NCBI GenBank assembly: GCA_030146285.1
Contig: JASLBZ010000023.1
Coordinates: 1 to 14,783, forward strand
Direction: 5' to 3'
Source: Neisseriaceae bacterium
GTDB lineage: Bacteria; Pseudomonadota; Gammaproteobacteria; Burkholderiales; Neisseriaceae
DNA length: 14,783 nucleotides
The position numbers were made by a program, and so were the translations under genes. This document shows, piece by piece, positions 1 to 6,383 of the stretch. Under the pieces are notes generated by a model. That model worked only from the letters and a program-made list of their open reading frames with translations. It was not told the DNA's origin and did not search any database. Every line of letters begins with the position of its first letter. The first letter of the stretch is position 1.

Positions 1-2
1 AA

Positions 3-68
3 CTTAAGTTTATTTTACAAGAAAGCTATTTGCTGTTTATGTACCAATCTGGAAAATGGTTTGCTTAA
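3..68 (+). CDS. possible C-terminal tail of an upstream gene (partial)
   Basis: One + frame is open from the left edge to a TAA at 66-68 and gives a plausible protein tail ending QSGKWFA. A second + frame is also open from position 1 to a TAA at 106-108, so the choice of frame is uncertain. Only about 21 residues are visible and no family can be named. The rest of 69-162 has no gene. It carries a TAGAAT hexamer at 116-121 that could be a -10 element for the next gene, without a convincing -35, and a 10-base palindrome TTAAGCTTAA at 65-74. Confidence 0.2.
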   Translation, partial: LKFILQESYLLFMYQSGKWFA

Positions 69-162
69 GCTTAAACAATTTGGCAGCAAAGACAGCCAAG
101 TCCTGTAAAAAACGTTAGAATAAGCGCCTAACATCATTCAATTTATTTTATGGATTAATAAA

Positions 163-585
163 ATGGCATACTTATGGCTCAAGCTGCTGCATATCTTTTT
201 TATTGTTGCTTGGTTTGCAGGGCTATTTTACCTACCGCGCATTTATGTCAATCTAGCACAAGTTCCCATCGGTGGGGCTGAATACAATCGTTTACTAGGC
301 ATGGCGCAACGTTTGTTTAAATTCATGACGCCATTGGCTATTTTGGCCTTAATCGCAGGTTTTATCATTCCCTTTGTTATGGAATGGTGGAAAATGGGCT
401 GGGTACATACCAAAGTCACTTTGGGTGTCATTTTGTTGGCTTACCAAGGCTATTGCTGGAAGCTGTTGCAAGACTTCCAAGCCAAACGCAACCTCCATAG
501 CCACAAATGGTATCGCTACTTCAATGAATTCCCTGTGATTATTTTGGCCATTGCCTTGTATTTGGTGATTTTCAAACCATTTTAA
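163..585 (+). CDS. hemJ: HemJ-like protoporphyrinogen IX oxidase (CopD/UPF0093 family membrane protein)
   Basis: Probable inner-membrane enzyme that oxidises protoporphyrinogen IX to protoporphyrin IX, the penultimate step of heme synthesis. The 140-residue length is typical of HemJ. Visible family features are the first helix with H10 and the following GLFYLPRIYV segment with R26, the WVHTKVTLG segment (about 80-88) opening the third helix, and the C-terminal NEFPVIILAIALYLVIFKPF segment (121-140). Four hydrophobic segments are seen at roughly 5-24, 54-74, 83-101 and 122-138. The ATG at 163 gives the normal N-terminus, but the ribosome site is weak (GGA about nine bases upstream). It lies upstream of hemL with one gene between, so two heme-pathway genes sit together. 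The family assignment is by pattern recognition; catalytic activity is inferred from the family. Confidence 0.85.
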   Translation: MAYLWLKLLHIFFIVAWFAGLFYLPRIYVNLAQVPIGGAEYNRLLGMAQRLFKFMTPLAILALIAGFIIPFVMEWWKMGWVHTKVTLGVILLAYQGYCWKLLQDFQAKRNLHSHKWYRYFNEFPVIILAIALYLVIFKPF

Positions 586-600
586 AAATAACTTGACGTT

Positions 601-625
601 ACAGGCTGCCTTTTAGGCAGCCTGT
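601..625. terminator. inverted repeat of DUS-like sequence, possible terminator
   Basis: ACAGGCTGCCT (601-611) and AGGCAGCCTGT (615-625) form a perfect 11-base stem with a TTT loop just after the hemJ stop. No T-run follows on the + strand, so termination would depend on the stem alone. Inverted copies of uptake sequences after genes are common in Neisseriaceae. The minus strand of 612-623 reads AGGCTGCCTAAA, 11 of 12 matches to the Simonsiella-type DUS. Confidence 0.55.
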
Positions 626-667
626 ATTGTGTAGATCACTTATTTGTATCTTTTAGAAAGCAGTACA

Positions 668-1150
668 ATGTCAATTGAAATTGAACGCCGTTTTTTAATT
701 AAAAATGACAACTGGCGTGGCTTGGTAGAACCGATTGCCATGCGCCAAGGTTATTTATCGGTAGAAAAAGAACGCACCATTCGCGTGCGCTTGGCTGGCA
801 ATAAAGCATGGTTAACCTTAAAAAGTGCCATCTCTCATGTCTCTCGCCATGAATTGGAATATGAAATTCCTGTGGCTGATGCAAACATCATGCTAGAGAA
901 CATGTGTCCTTTTATCTTGGACAAACAACGTTTTGTTATCGATTACGAGGGTTTTTCATTTGAAGTTGATGAGTATTTCGGCCTGAATGCACCCTTAGTG
1001 GTGGCTGAAATTGAATTGCCAAGCGAATCAACACCATTTGAAAAACCAGAATGGTTGGGCGAAGAAATTACCTTTGATGCTCGCTTTACCAATGCTTATT
1101 TAAGCAAACATCCCTACTCAAGCTGGAATGATGAATCTGAAGGTCAATGA
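668..1150 (+). CDS. CYTH domain protein, probable inorganic triphosphatase
   Basis: A 160-residue single-domain CYTH protein (triphosphate tunnel metalloenzyme) close in type to small bacterial tripolyphosphatases such as the NeuTTM group. The diagnostic N-terminal ExExR/K motif is present as EIERRF (residues 4-9). The tunnel-lining charged pairs follow: R39 and R41 (TIRVRL), K52 (LTLKS), E62/E64 (ELEYE), K86 and R88 (DKQRF), and E114/E116 (AEIELP). These residues normally bind the triphosphate and divalent metal. I chose the ATG at 668 because the family begins directly before the EIE motif and AGAAAG lies eight bases upstream; an in-frame TTG at 644 would add eight atypical residues. It ends 26 bases before hemL with no terminator between, so the two are probably co-transcribed. 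The physiological substrate cannot be read from sequence. Confidence 0.85.
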   Translation: MSIEIERRFLIKNDNWRGLVEPIAMRQGYLSVEKERTIRVRLAGNKAWLTLKSAISHVSRHELEYEIPVADANIMLENMCPFILDKQRFVIDYEGFSFEVDEYFGLNAPLVVAEIELPSESTPFEKPEWLGEEITFDARFTNAYLSKHPYSSWNDESEGQ

Positions 1151-1176
1151 CTTTCCATCCAAAAGGATTTTAAGCA

Positions 1177-2466
1177 ATGAATCGCAATGAACAATTATTC
1201 AATGACGCCAAACAGTATATTCCTGGTGGCGTTAACTCTCCTGTGCGTGCCTTTGGTAGCGTTGGCGGTGTGCCTCGCTTTATCAAAAAAGCACAAGGTG
1301 CTTATGTTTGGGACGAAAACGACCAACAATACATCGACTATGTTTGCTCTTGGGGTCCTGCCATTGTCGGTCACACTCACCCAGAAGTTATCGAGGCTGT
1401 CCGCGAAGTGGCTTTAGATGGCTTGTCTTTTGGTGCACCAACCGCAGCTGAAGTCGACATTGCTCGTGAAATTTGCAACATCATGCCAAGCGTTGAACAA
1501 GTGCGCTTGGTTAGCTCAGGCACAGAAGCAACCATGAGTGCCATTCGCTTGGCGCGTGGCTTTACCGGTCGCGATACCATTATTAAATTTGAAGGTTGCT
1601 ACCACGGCCACTCAGACAGCCTATTGGTTAAAGCAGGCTCTGGCTTATTGACCTTTGGCAATCCAAGCTCAGCAGGTGTTCCAGCCGACTTTACCAAACA
1701 CACATTGGTTTTGCGCTACAACGATGTTGAAGAATTAAAAGAAACCTTTGCTGCCATTGGCGACACCATCGCTTGCGTGATTTTAGAGCCTTTTGCAGGC
1801 AACATGAATTTGGTTAAGCCCACTGCGGACTTTGTCCACAGCCTACGCCAATTAACCGAGCAACATGGCACGGTTTTGATTTACGATGAAGTGATGACGG
1901 GCTTTCGTGTGGCTTTACAAGGTGCACAATCATTGCATGGCATTACCCCTGATTTAACCACCATGGGTAAGGTTATTGGTGGCGGCATGCCCTTAGCTGC
2001 TTTTGGTGGTCGCAAAGACATCATGTCTTGTATCTCACCTTTGGGTGGTGTGTACCAAGCCGGCACACTATCGGGCAACCCTGTGGCGGTGGCTGCTGGT
2101 TTAAAAACGTTAGAAATCATTCAGCGCGAAGGTTTTTATGAGAATATCAATGCCCGCACAGAACAATTGGTCAATGGCTTAAGCCAAGCTGCCAAAGACG
2201 CTGGTATTGATTTGGTCACCGATTCAGTGGGTGGTATGTTTGGTTTGTACTTCACCAATACCTTGCCACAAACCTATGAAGACATGACCAATACTGATAC
2301 TGAAGCTTTTAAACAGTTCTTTCACGGCATGTTAGAGCGTGGTGTGGCATTTGGCCCTTCTGCCTATGAAGCCTGCTTTATGTCTGGTGCTCACACACCA
2401 GAAATCATTGACCAGACCATTGCGATTGCCAAAGACGTTTTTGCTGAAATGGCAAAAAACAAATAA
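1177..2466 (+). CDS. hemL: glutamate-1-semialdehyde 2,1-aminomutase
   Basis: A PLP enzyme that converts glutamate-1-semialdehyde to 5-aminolevulinate, the last step of the C5 route into tetrapyrroles, in the cytosol. The 429 residues match the family length. The PLP lysine is K265 in TTMGKVIGGGMPLAAFGG (261-278), the same position as in the E. coli protein. Other fold-type-I markers are SSGTEATMSAIRLARG (113-128), the YHGHSDS loop (142-148) and YDEVMTGFR (236-244) with the PLP-ring aspartate. The N-terminal FNDAKQYIPGGVNSPVRAF segment is also characteristic. The start is supported by AAAAGGA upstream of the ATG. It is followed by a strong bidirectional terminator. Its presence implies that aminolevulinate is made from glutamyl-tRNA rather than from glycine. 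Confidence 0.97.
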   Translation: MNRNEQLFNDAKQYIPGGVNSPVRAFGSVGGVPRFIKKAQGAYVWDENDQQYIDYVCSWGPAIVGHTHPEVIEAVREVALDGLSFGAPTAAEVDIAREICNIMPSVEQVRLVSSGTEATMSAIRLARGFTGRDTIIKFEGCYHGHSDSLLVKAGSGLLTFGNPSSAGVPADFTKHTLVLRYNDVEELKETFAAIGDTIACVILEPFAGNMNLVKPTADFVHSLRQLTEQHGTVLIYDEVMTGFRVALQGAQSLHGITPDLTTMGKVIGGGMPLAAFGGRKDIMSCISPLGGVYQAGTLSGNPVAVAAGLKTLEIIQREGFYENINARTEQLVNGLSQAAKDAGIDLVTDSVGGMFGLYFTNTLPQTYEDMTNTDTEAFKQFFHGMLERGVAFGPSAYEACFMSGAHTPEIIDQTIAIAKDVFAEMAKNK

Positions 2467-2481
2467 ACAGACTGAAAAATC

Positions 2482-2516
2482 AAAAAGCCTCGCATAATCC
2501 ATGCGAGGCTTTTTTT
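2482..2516. terminator. bidirectional intrinsic terminator between hemL and the M50 gene
   Basis: A perfect 14-base stem has arms AAAAAGCCTCGCAT (2482-2495) and ATGCGAGGCTTTTT (2501-2514), an AATCC loop, and a T-run extending to 2516. The A-run on the left gives a T-run on the minus strand, so it can stop both convergent transcripts (hemL ending at 2466 and the operon ending at 2533). A partial DUS-like AGGCTGCCT follows at 2519-2527. Confidence 0.92.
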
Positions 2517-2532
2517 ACAGGCTGCCTATGTT

Positions 2533-3186
2533 TTACATAAAGAGCTTAACGATAGAGCCCATCAGCACCATGAAAAATTGCATAAATGGGCGCATAATGG
2601 CGCTCAGAACACCTGTGAATAACAAGGCAATCAAGATCCAAGTGCCGTAAGGCTCAATTTTTTGAAATGACATTGAAGCCTTAGCCGATAAAAAGGTATC
2701 CACAAAACGGCCGCCATCCAATGGCAAAATGGGCAACATGTTCAACACAAATAGCATGATGTTAATTTGCACACCAAAACTCGACATTTGTAACAAAGGT
2801 GCACTGAATGAATTGTTCATTTTATACGCCAACACAATACACAGTGTCCAACCTAGCGCCATGATCAAATTCGACAAGGGCCCAGCAATGGCCACCATGC
2901 GCATGCCCATGCGCACATTTTTAAAGTTACGAGAGACCACTGGCACGGGTTTTGCCCAACCAAAAATAAAGCCTCCTGGCATGAGTGACATCACCAGTGG
3001 CACTAAGATGGTGCCAACAGGATCAATATGTGCAACTGGATTTAAGGTTAATCGACCCAATTGTTCTGCTGTTCTGTCACCATAATGACGCGCCATATAA
3101 CCGTGCGCAGCTTCATGCACTGTAATTGCCAGTAGCAAAGGCAAAATCATTAACAACAATGTTGCCAAATTAAAATTCTCAAACAT
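2533..3186 (-). CDS. site-2 protease family (M50) membrane metalloprotease
   Basis: Integral-membrane zinc metalloprotease homologue of 217 residues, the short form without PDZ or CBS domains. The zinc motif HEAAH is H24-E25-H28 in the first helix (ITVHEAAHGY). The third-ligand motif NMLPILPLDGGR (149-160, D157) sits in a later helix. The GWAKPVPV motif (76-83) between them is typical of this bacterial branch. About five to six hydrophobic segments are visible. AGGAA lies five bases before the ATG. It is the last gene of the minus-strand operon, 17 bases after the YciO-like gene. In many betaproteobacteria this protease follows PHP and YciO genes, so the order is conserved, but its substrate is unknown. 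Nothing here indicates a role in sigma-factor release, which belongs to the longer RseP type. Confidence 0.9.
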   Translation of the reverse strand: MFENFNLATLLLMILPLLLAITVHEAAHGYMARHYGDRTAEQLGRLTLNPVAHIDPVGTILVPLVMSLMPGGFIFGWAKPVPVVSRNFKNVRMGMRMVAIAGPLSNLIMALGWTLCIVLAYKMNNSFSAPLLQMSSFGVQINIMLFVLNMLPILPLDGGRFVDTFLSAKASMSFQKIEPYGTWILIALLFTGVLSAIMRPFMQFFMVLMGSIVKLFM

Positions 3187-3203
3187 ATGTTTCCTAAATT
3201 ATC

Positions 3204-3824
3204 TTACAGCCCCAAAACATCAATCGCGCCTTTGCCTTCACGCACCAGCTCTACGCCTTCTGTCATGTCCACAACAGTGGTCAGCTCATTGCCACACCAA
3301 CCACCATCGACAATCACGTCCACTTGGTTGTCCAAAACATCACGGATTTCATAAGCATCGCTTGGCGCATAATCATCACCAGGTAAAATCAGTGAACAAG
3401 ATAGCATCGGTGCACCCAGTTCAGCCAACAATGCTTGCGCAATGGTATTGTCGGGCACGCGCAAACCAATGGTTTTGCGCTTGGGATGCAAAGTGCGGCT
3501 AGGCACTTCTTTACTGGCTTGTAAAATGAAAGTATAGCTACCCGGTGTGGCTGCTTTTAGTAATCGAAACTGGGTATTGTCCACTTTGGCATAAGTACCC
3601 AAATCACTTAAATCATGACACACCAAAGTCAAATGGTGTTTCAAATCAATTTGGCGAATTTGCAAAATTCGCTCCATTGCGGTTTTGTTGCCCAATTCAC
3701 AACCCAGTGCATAGCAAGAGTCTGTTGGGTAAACGATCACACCGCCTTTTTTCACAATATCAACGGCTTGCTTAATCAAGCGCTCTTGTGGATTGTCGGG
3801 GTGAATACTTAAAAATAGCGCCAT
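3204..3824 (-). CDS. YciO/TsaC/Sua5 family protein (threonylcarbamoyl-AMP synthase-like)
   Basis: A 206-residue YrdC-fold protein. Family landmarks are the N-terminal VKKGGVIVYPTDSCYALGC segment (24-42), the ERILQIRQ helix (51-58), LTLVCHDLSDLGTYA (66-79), the nucleotide-binding PGSYTFIL (94-101) and the KRKTIGLRVPDN segment (115-126). TsaC/Sua5 enzymes make threonylcarbamoyl-AMP for the tRNA t6A37 modification. The sequence looks more like the YciO branch, whose cellular job is less clear, so essential TsaC function should not be assumed. The ATG at 3824 shares one base with the upstream PHP stop (TAATG), giving translational coupling. Opening the frame further upstream to 3881 would add 19 residues buried in the PHP gene and is rejected. 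The PHP-YciO pair is also conserved in E. coli (rnm/yciV-yciO). Confidence 0.87.
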   Translation of the reverse strand: MALFLSIHPDNPQERLIKQAVDIVKKGGVIVYPTDSCYALGCELGNKTAMERILQIRQIDLKHHLTLVCHDLSDLGTYAKVDNTQFRLLKAATPGSYTFILQASKEVPSRTLHPKRKTIGLRVPDNTIAQALLAELGAPMLSCSLILPGDDYAPSDAYEIRDVLDNQVDVIVDGGWCGNELTTVVDMTEGVELVREGKGAIDVLGL

Positions 3825-4678
3825 TATTGTTGTTTCCCTTGTTGTGTTGCATCTTCCCACAATTGCCAAATTGGCTGACAAATCGGTGGCAATGCTGGTG
3901 GTTTGCCGAGTGAACAGCCCTCACCTATTTTATGAAAATCACTGCCAATGCTTGCGTGCATTTCAAAACGCTGCGCTAACAGCGCATAATTCAGAATTTC
4001 ATTGACGCTGTGGCTGCCTGAAGCCACTTCAATGCCTTTGCCGCCCATGTCTTTGAACTCTTGAATCAACTCACGCATTTGCGTGGCACTCATGGTGTAG
4101 CGTGCTGGATGTGCAATCACAGCCACACCACCTGCTCCATTAATCCATGAGACAACATCTTCTAAAGCGGCCCACTCATGCTTTACATAGCCGCTTTTGC
4201 CTTCACCCAAATATTTCTTAAAGGCTTGCTGCATATTGCGTACATGACCTTCTTCGAGTAAAAATCGGGCAATGTGTGCTCGACCCACCATTTCAGGATT
4301 GGTGCTTTTTGCTAAAGCGCCTTCATAAACGCCATCAATACCTTGTTTTTTTAACTTTTCACTAATGGCAGCTAAGCGCTCAATACGACCTGAGCGCACA
4401 TTGGCCAAATTGCTTTGTAAGACTTCATTGTTTGTATCAACATTCAATCCAACAATGTGCACGACTTTACCACGCCAAGTCACGGATGCCTCAACACCAT
4501 TGATTAAAGTCATCCCCAACTCACGCGCTTTTTCATGCGCTTCGGCCAAACCACCTAAATGATCATGATCCGTCAACGACAACATCTGACAGCCATTGTC
4601 ATGTGCCAATTGCACAACGTCGCTCGGACTTAATTCACCATCGGAAATGTAGGAATGGCAATGCAAATCTATACTCAT
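3824..4678 (-). CDS. PHP-domain phosphoesterase (RNase AM / YciV-like 3',5'-nucleotide bisphosphate phosphatase)
   Basis: A 284-residue cytosolic metal-dependent phosphoesterase. The PHP metal ligands are visible: HCH (H6, H8), D13, TDHDH (H38-D39-H40), E63, H74 in KVVHIVGL, H190 in AVIAHPARY, and D247/H249 in IGSDFH. This architecture, with a middle insertion around residues 100-170, matches the YciV/TrpH group. Characterised members remove the 3' phosphate of pAp-type bisphosphates and trim RNA from the 5' end. The ATG at 4678 overlaps the stop of the preceding small gene (ATGA), and the 3' end overlaps the YciO start by one base. Coupling to an S4 RNA-binding protein and a YciO homologue suggests an RNA- or tRNA-related operon, which is inference. 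Confidence 0.9.
   Translation of the reverse strand: MSIDLHCHSYISDGELSPSDVVQLAHDNGCQMLSLTDHDHLGGLAEAHEKARELGMTLINGVEASVTWRGKVVHIVGLNVDTNNEVLQSNLANVRSGRIERLAAISEKLKKQGIDGVYEGALAKSTNPEMVGRAHIARFLLEEGHVRNMQQAFKKYLGEGKSGYVKHEWAALEDVVSWINGAGGVAVIAHPARYTMSATQMRELIQEFKDMGGKGIEVASGSHSVNEILNYALLAQRFEMHASIGSDFHKIGEGCSLGKPPALPPICQPIWQLWEDATQQGKQQ
4011..4022 (+). repeat. near-DUS (11 of 12, Simonsiella type)
   Basis: TGGCTGCCTGAA differs from AGGCTGCCTGAA only in the first base. It lies inside the PHP gene, where the coding strand reads through the SGSHS part of the protein. It may be a degenerate uptake sequence or chance. Confidence 0.35.
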
Positions 4679-4842
4679 TTTTCATCCCCTTTTTGTTGTT
4701 CTTGTTTTGATTTTTGTTGTTGCGCATCATAAAGCCGTTTGTCTTTATAATACATCTCCCAGATACAAGCATCACCACAATCACTGCCACAACATTCCCA
4801 GTCTTCTGGCTGCACAGGCTCAAGAAGCAATGGATCACTCAC
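4675..4842 (-). CDS. small Cys-rich oxidoreductase-like domain protein (55 aa)
   Basis: A 55-residue gene with a GTG start, GTGAGTGAT at 4842. The product begins MSDPLLLEPVQPEDWECC and carries CCGSDCGDACIWEMYYKDK, the short cysteine core of the oxidoreductase-like (Oxidored-like, PF09791-type) family, then a Gln/Lys-rich tail. The four cysteines suggest metal binding or a redox role; no biochemical function is established that I can cite. The evidence that it is real is mutual overlap: its GTG lies inside the end of the S4 gene and its TGA overlaps the ATG of the PHP gene (ATGA). The WECCGSDCGD-type motif is also recognisable in other betaproteobacterial proteins. An ATG-only reading gives an out-of-frame 67-residue ORF over the same bases (4635-4838, -), which I judge spurious. 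Confidence 0.8.
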   Translation of the reverse strand: MSDPLLLEPVQPEDWECCGSDCGDACIWEMYYKDKRLYDAQQQKSKQEQQKGDEK

Positions 4843-5071
4843 CAGAAAAGCCTGCTTTGACTGTAATTGTCACGCCCACTTCTGGAATATGAATGACTTC
4901 ATCAGCAATAATTTTGGCTGTTTTACGGGTTTCTACTGCACCATTTCTGAAAACCATGCCCTCAGCAATCATCAGCTTAGCATGCCCACCCGTTTGTGAT
5001 GCACCTGTGGTTTTTAATAAATCACACAATGCAATGTGTTCGTGTTTTTCTAAATAAAACAATTCGTTCAT
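4835..5071 (-). CDS. S4-domain RNA-binding protein (YbcJ-like)
   Basis: A 78-residue protein made of little more than one S4 domain. Typical features are the LCDLLKTTGASQTGGHAKLMI segment (17-35, equivalent to the L...L...G.A.SG.EAK.LI pattern), GMVFRNGAVETRKTAKI (38-54) and the closing EVIHIPEVGVTITV strand region. S4 domains bind structured RNA such as rRNA or tRNA; stand-alone forms like YbcJ have no settled role. AGAAAG precedes the ATG by six bases. Its last bases overlap the GTG of the Cys-rich gene, so these small proteins are translationally coupled. It may be the first gene of the operon, unless the 34-residue ORF ending at 5068 is translated. A small inverted repeat CTTATT-ATTG-AATAAG (5081-5096) lies just upstream. 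Confidence 0.87.
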   Translation of the reverse strand: MNELFYLEKHEHIALCDLLKTTGASQTGGHAKLMIAEGMVFRNGAVETRKTAKIIADEVIHIPEVGVTITVKAGFSGE

Positions 5072-5172
5072 AATATCTTTCTTATTATTGAATAAGTTGC
5101 ATGCTTTACAGCATTCATCTTAATGTGTGTCGATGATTCAACAATCGCTTTAACAGCATCACCACCAAGCAT
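5068..5172 (-). CDS. possible 34-residue ORF coupled to the S4 gene
   Basis: The minus frame has an ATG at 5172, with GAAGG eight bases upstream, and a TGA at 5068-5070 that overlaps the S4 start as ATGA. The product begins MLGGDAVKAIVESSTHIK and ends in a basic tail, YSIIRKIL. The frame stays open further upstream, to a TGA about 20 codons before this ATG, and the residue mix looks coding-like. No family is recognised. It could be a small gene, a coupling leader, or the remnant of a decayed gene in the 161-base gap. The gap also holds the hairpin ATGCT-TTAC-AGCAT (5101-5114) inside this ORF. Confidence 0.25.
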   Translation of the reverse strand: MLGGDAVKAIVESSTHIKMNAVKHATYSIIRKIL

Positions 5173-5232
5173 CCATGCAACCTTCAAGTTTGGTGCTTGA
5201 TAAATTAGGTGTGAATCTTGTCAACAATCCAA

Positions 5233-5655
5233 TCACGGAGACTCGGACATAAAAGACACATCCATTATATAAGCTTTTGGATTGTCCAAATCAACTTTTA
5301 CCTGTACTTTGCTTGGCAGGCGATCAGAAGGATCTTGTTTGAATGGTTTGCTCCGAAACGTGTATACGTCTAAACTATCGGGGTGTCGCCACTGGGTAAT
5401 GACTTCGTAGCGATCAATGTGTTGTCCATCTCCAACCTTACGTGTCCAGTGCCGAACATCCACAACCATGGTGTCAACCACTTGTCCCACGCGCAAGGCA
5501 TGTTGCTCTTGCTGGTATTTGGGCAGCAAAATGACTAAAAACAAGACTGCGATGACCAAGCTTACTAGCCACGAAATCAAATGTGGCTGCATAATACTAA
5601 AAATTAAACTAAGAACAAAAAAGAAGCCTGCTAACCACAATACAACAACAGACAT
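5233..5655 (-). CDS. small membrane protein with two helices and a C-terminal soluble domain (DUF3592-like?)
   Basis: I do not recognise this family with certainty. The 140-residue product has two hydrophobic helices near the N-terminus (about 2-22 and 25-45), then a basic linker and a beta-rich soluble domain. The arrangement of a strand after VGQVVDTMVVDVRHW, then RYEVITQWRHPD, then a YTFRSKPF strand and a final KVQVKVDLDNPKAY resembles DUF3592-type membrane proteins, whose function is unknown. The start at 5655 is chosen because AGAGGAA lies seven bases upstream; the open frame runs further, to 5715, but would enter the divergent gene. It is divergent from the nitroreductase, with 54 bases between starts, so they may share a control region. 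Confidence 0.65.
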   Translation of the reverse strand: MSVVVLWLAGFFFVLSLIFSIMQPHLISWLVSLVIAVLFLVILLPKYQQEQHALRVGQVVDTMVVDVRHWTRKVGDGQHIDRYEVITQWRHPDSLDVYTFRSKPFKQDPSDRLPSKVQVKVDLDNPKAYIMDVSFMSESP

Positions 5656-5709
5656 GGCAATTCCTCTTATTGAATGTTTCTTGTGTTTTCCGCTTTGGGA
5701 TATGAACGA

Positions 5710-6342
5710 ATGCACTTACTGCAAAACCTAAACTGGCGCTATGCCACCAAAGAATTTAATCAGCAAACTGTGCCTCAAGCAAAGGTGAACCTGATTCTTG
5801 AAGCCGCGCGTTTGGCACCATCCTCCAATGGCTTACAGCCATACCATTTGTTTCTGATTCCCAGAGGTGCTTTGCTTGATCAACTGGCCAACATGACTTA
5901 TGGCAACAAACAATTGCGCACATGCTCGCACCTGATTGTTTTTAGTGCATGGGACAATTATACGCCTGAACGCATTAATGAATATTTCAGTCGTCAGAAC
6001 CAAGAACGTGAACTGGATGACAGTTTAACCAACAGCACCCGCCTGAGAATCATCGCCCAAATGGGGGCAATGAGTGCTCTAGAAAACTTCCATCACGCTA
6101 CCAAACAAAGCTTTTTAGCTGCTATGTGTGCAATGATTGCCGCTTCGGAATGCAATGTAGACTGCACACCCATGGAAGGCTTTGAAGCTGACAAAGTAGA
6201 CGCCTTATTAAAACTACCAGAACAAGGCTTACGCAGTACGTTGTTGTTGCCCATTGGCTATCGCGATGAAGAAACAGACTGGTTACACGGCATGAAAAAA
6301 GTTCGCCGCCATATGGATGATTTTGTCACAGTATTGGATTAA
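5710..6342 (+). CDS. NAD(P)H-dependent nitroreductase family oxidoreductase (NfsB-like)
   Basis: A 210-residue flavoenzyme of the nitroreductase fold, expected to bind FMN, to act as a dimer in the cytosol and to reduce nitro compounds or quinones. Markers are the N-terminal RYATKEFN segment (residues 10-17, FMN phosphate binding), APSSNGLQPYHLFLI (35-49), the helix around SFLAAMCAMIAASE (138-151), the GFEADKVDALL segment, and the C-terminal LPIGYRDEETDW...KKVRR block. The physiological substrate is unknown. I chose the ATG at 5710 because it places the RY[AS]xKEF motif at the usual distance; an upstream in-frame ATG at 5674 lacks a ribosome site and would invade the divergent promoter area. 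A stem follows its stop. Confidence 0.85.
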   Translation: MHLLQNLNWRYATKEFNQQTVPQAKVNLILEAARLAPSSNGLQPYHLFLIPRGALLDQLANMTYGNKQLRTCSHLIVFSAWDNYTPERINEYFSRQNQERELDDSLTNSTRLRIIAQMGAMSALENFHHATKQSFLAAMCAMIAASECNVDCTPMEGFEADKVDALLKLPEQGLRSTLLLPIGYRDEETDWLHGMKKVRRHMDDFVTVLD

Positions 6343-6347
6343 ACAGT

Positions 6348-6377
6348 ATTAAGCCCATGTAAAAACACGGGCTTAAT
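6348..6377. terminator. stem-loop between the nitroreductase gene and pyrI
   Basis: ATTAAGCCC (6348-6356) pairs with GGGCTTAAT (6369-6377) around an A-rich loop. There is no strong T-run on either side, so it is a weaker candidate than the other terminators. It is placed correctly between convergent genes ending at 6342 and 6384. Confidence 0.55.
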
Positions 6378-6383
6378 CGTTAA

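Noticed and set aside
1..75. Short palindromes AACTTAAGTT (1-10) and TTAAGCTTAA (65-74) as operator sites
   Set aside because: AT-rich 10-base palindromes are common by chance and no promoter is clearly aligned with them.
2729..3085. 118-residue + frame antisense to the M50 gene
   Set aside because: It mirrors a gene with intact zinc motifs, and the translated sequence shows no domain or ribosome site.
4635..4838. 67-residue minus-strand frame over the Cys-rich gene
   Set aside because: It is out of frame with the recognisable CCGSDC domain, overlaps both neighbours more deeply and has low-complexity Asn/Lys content.
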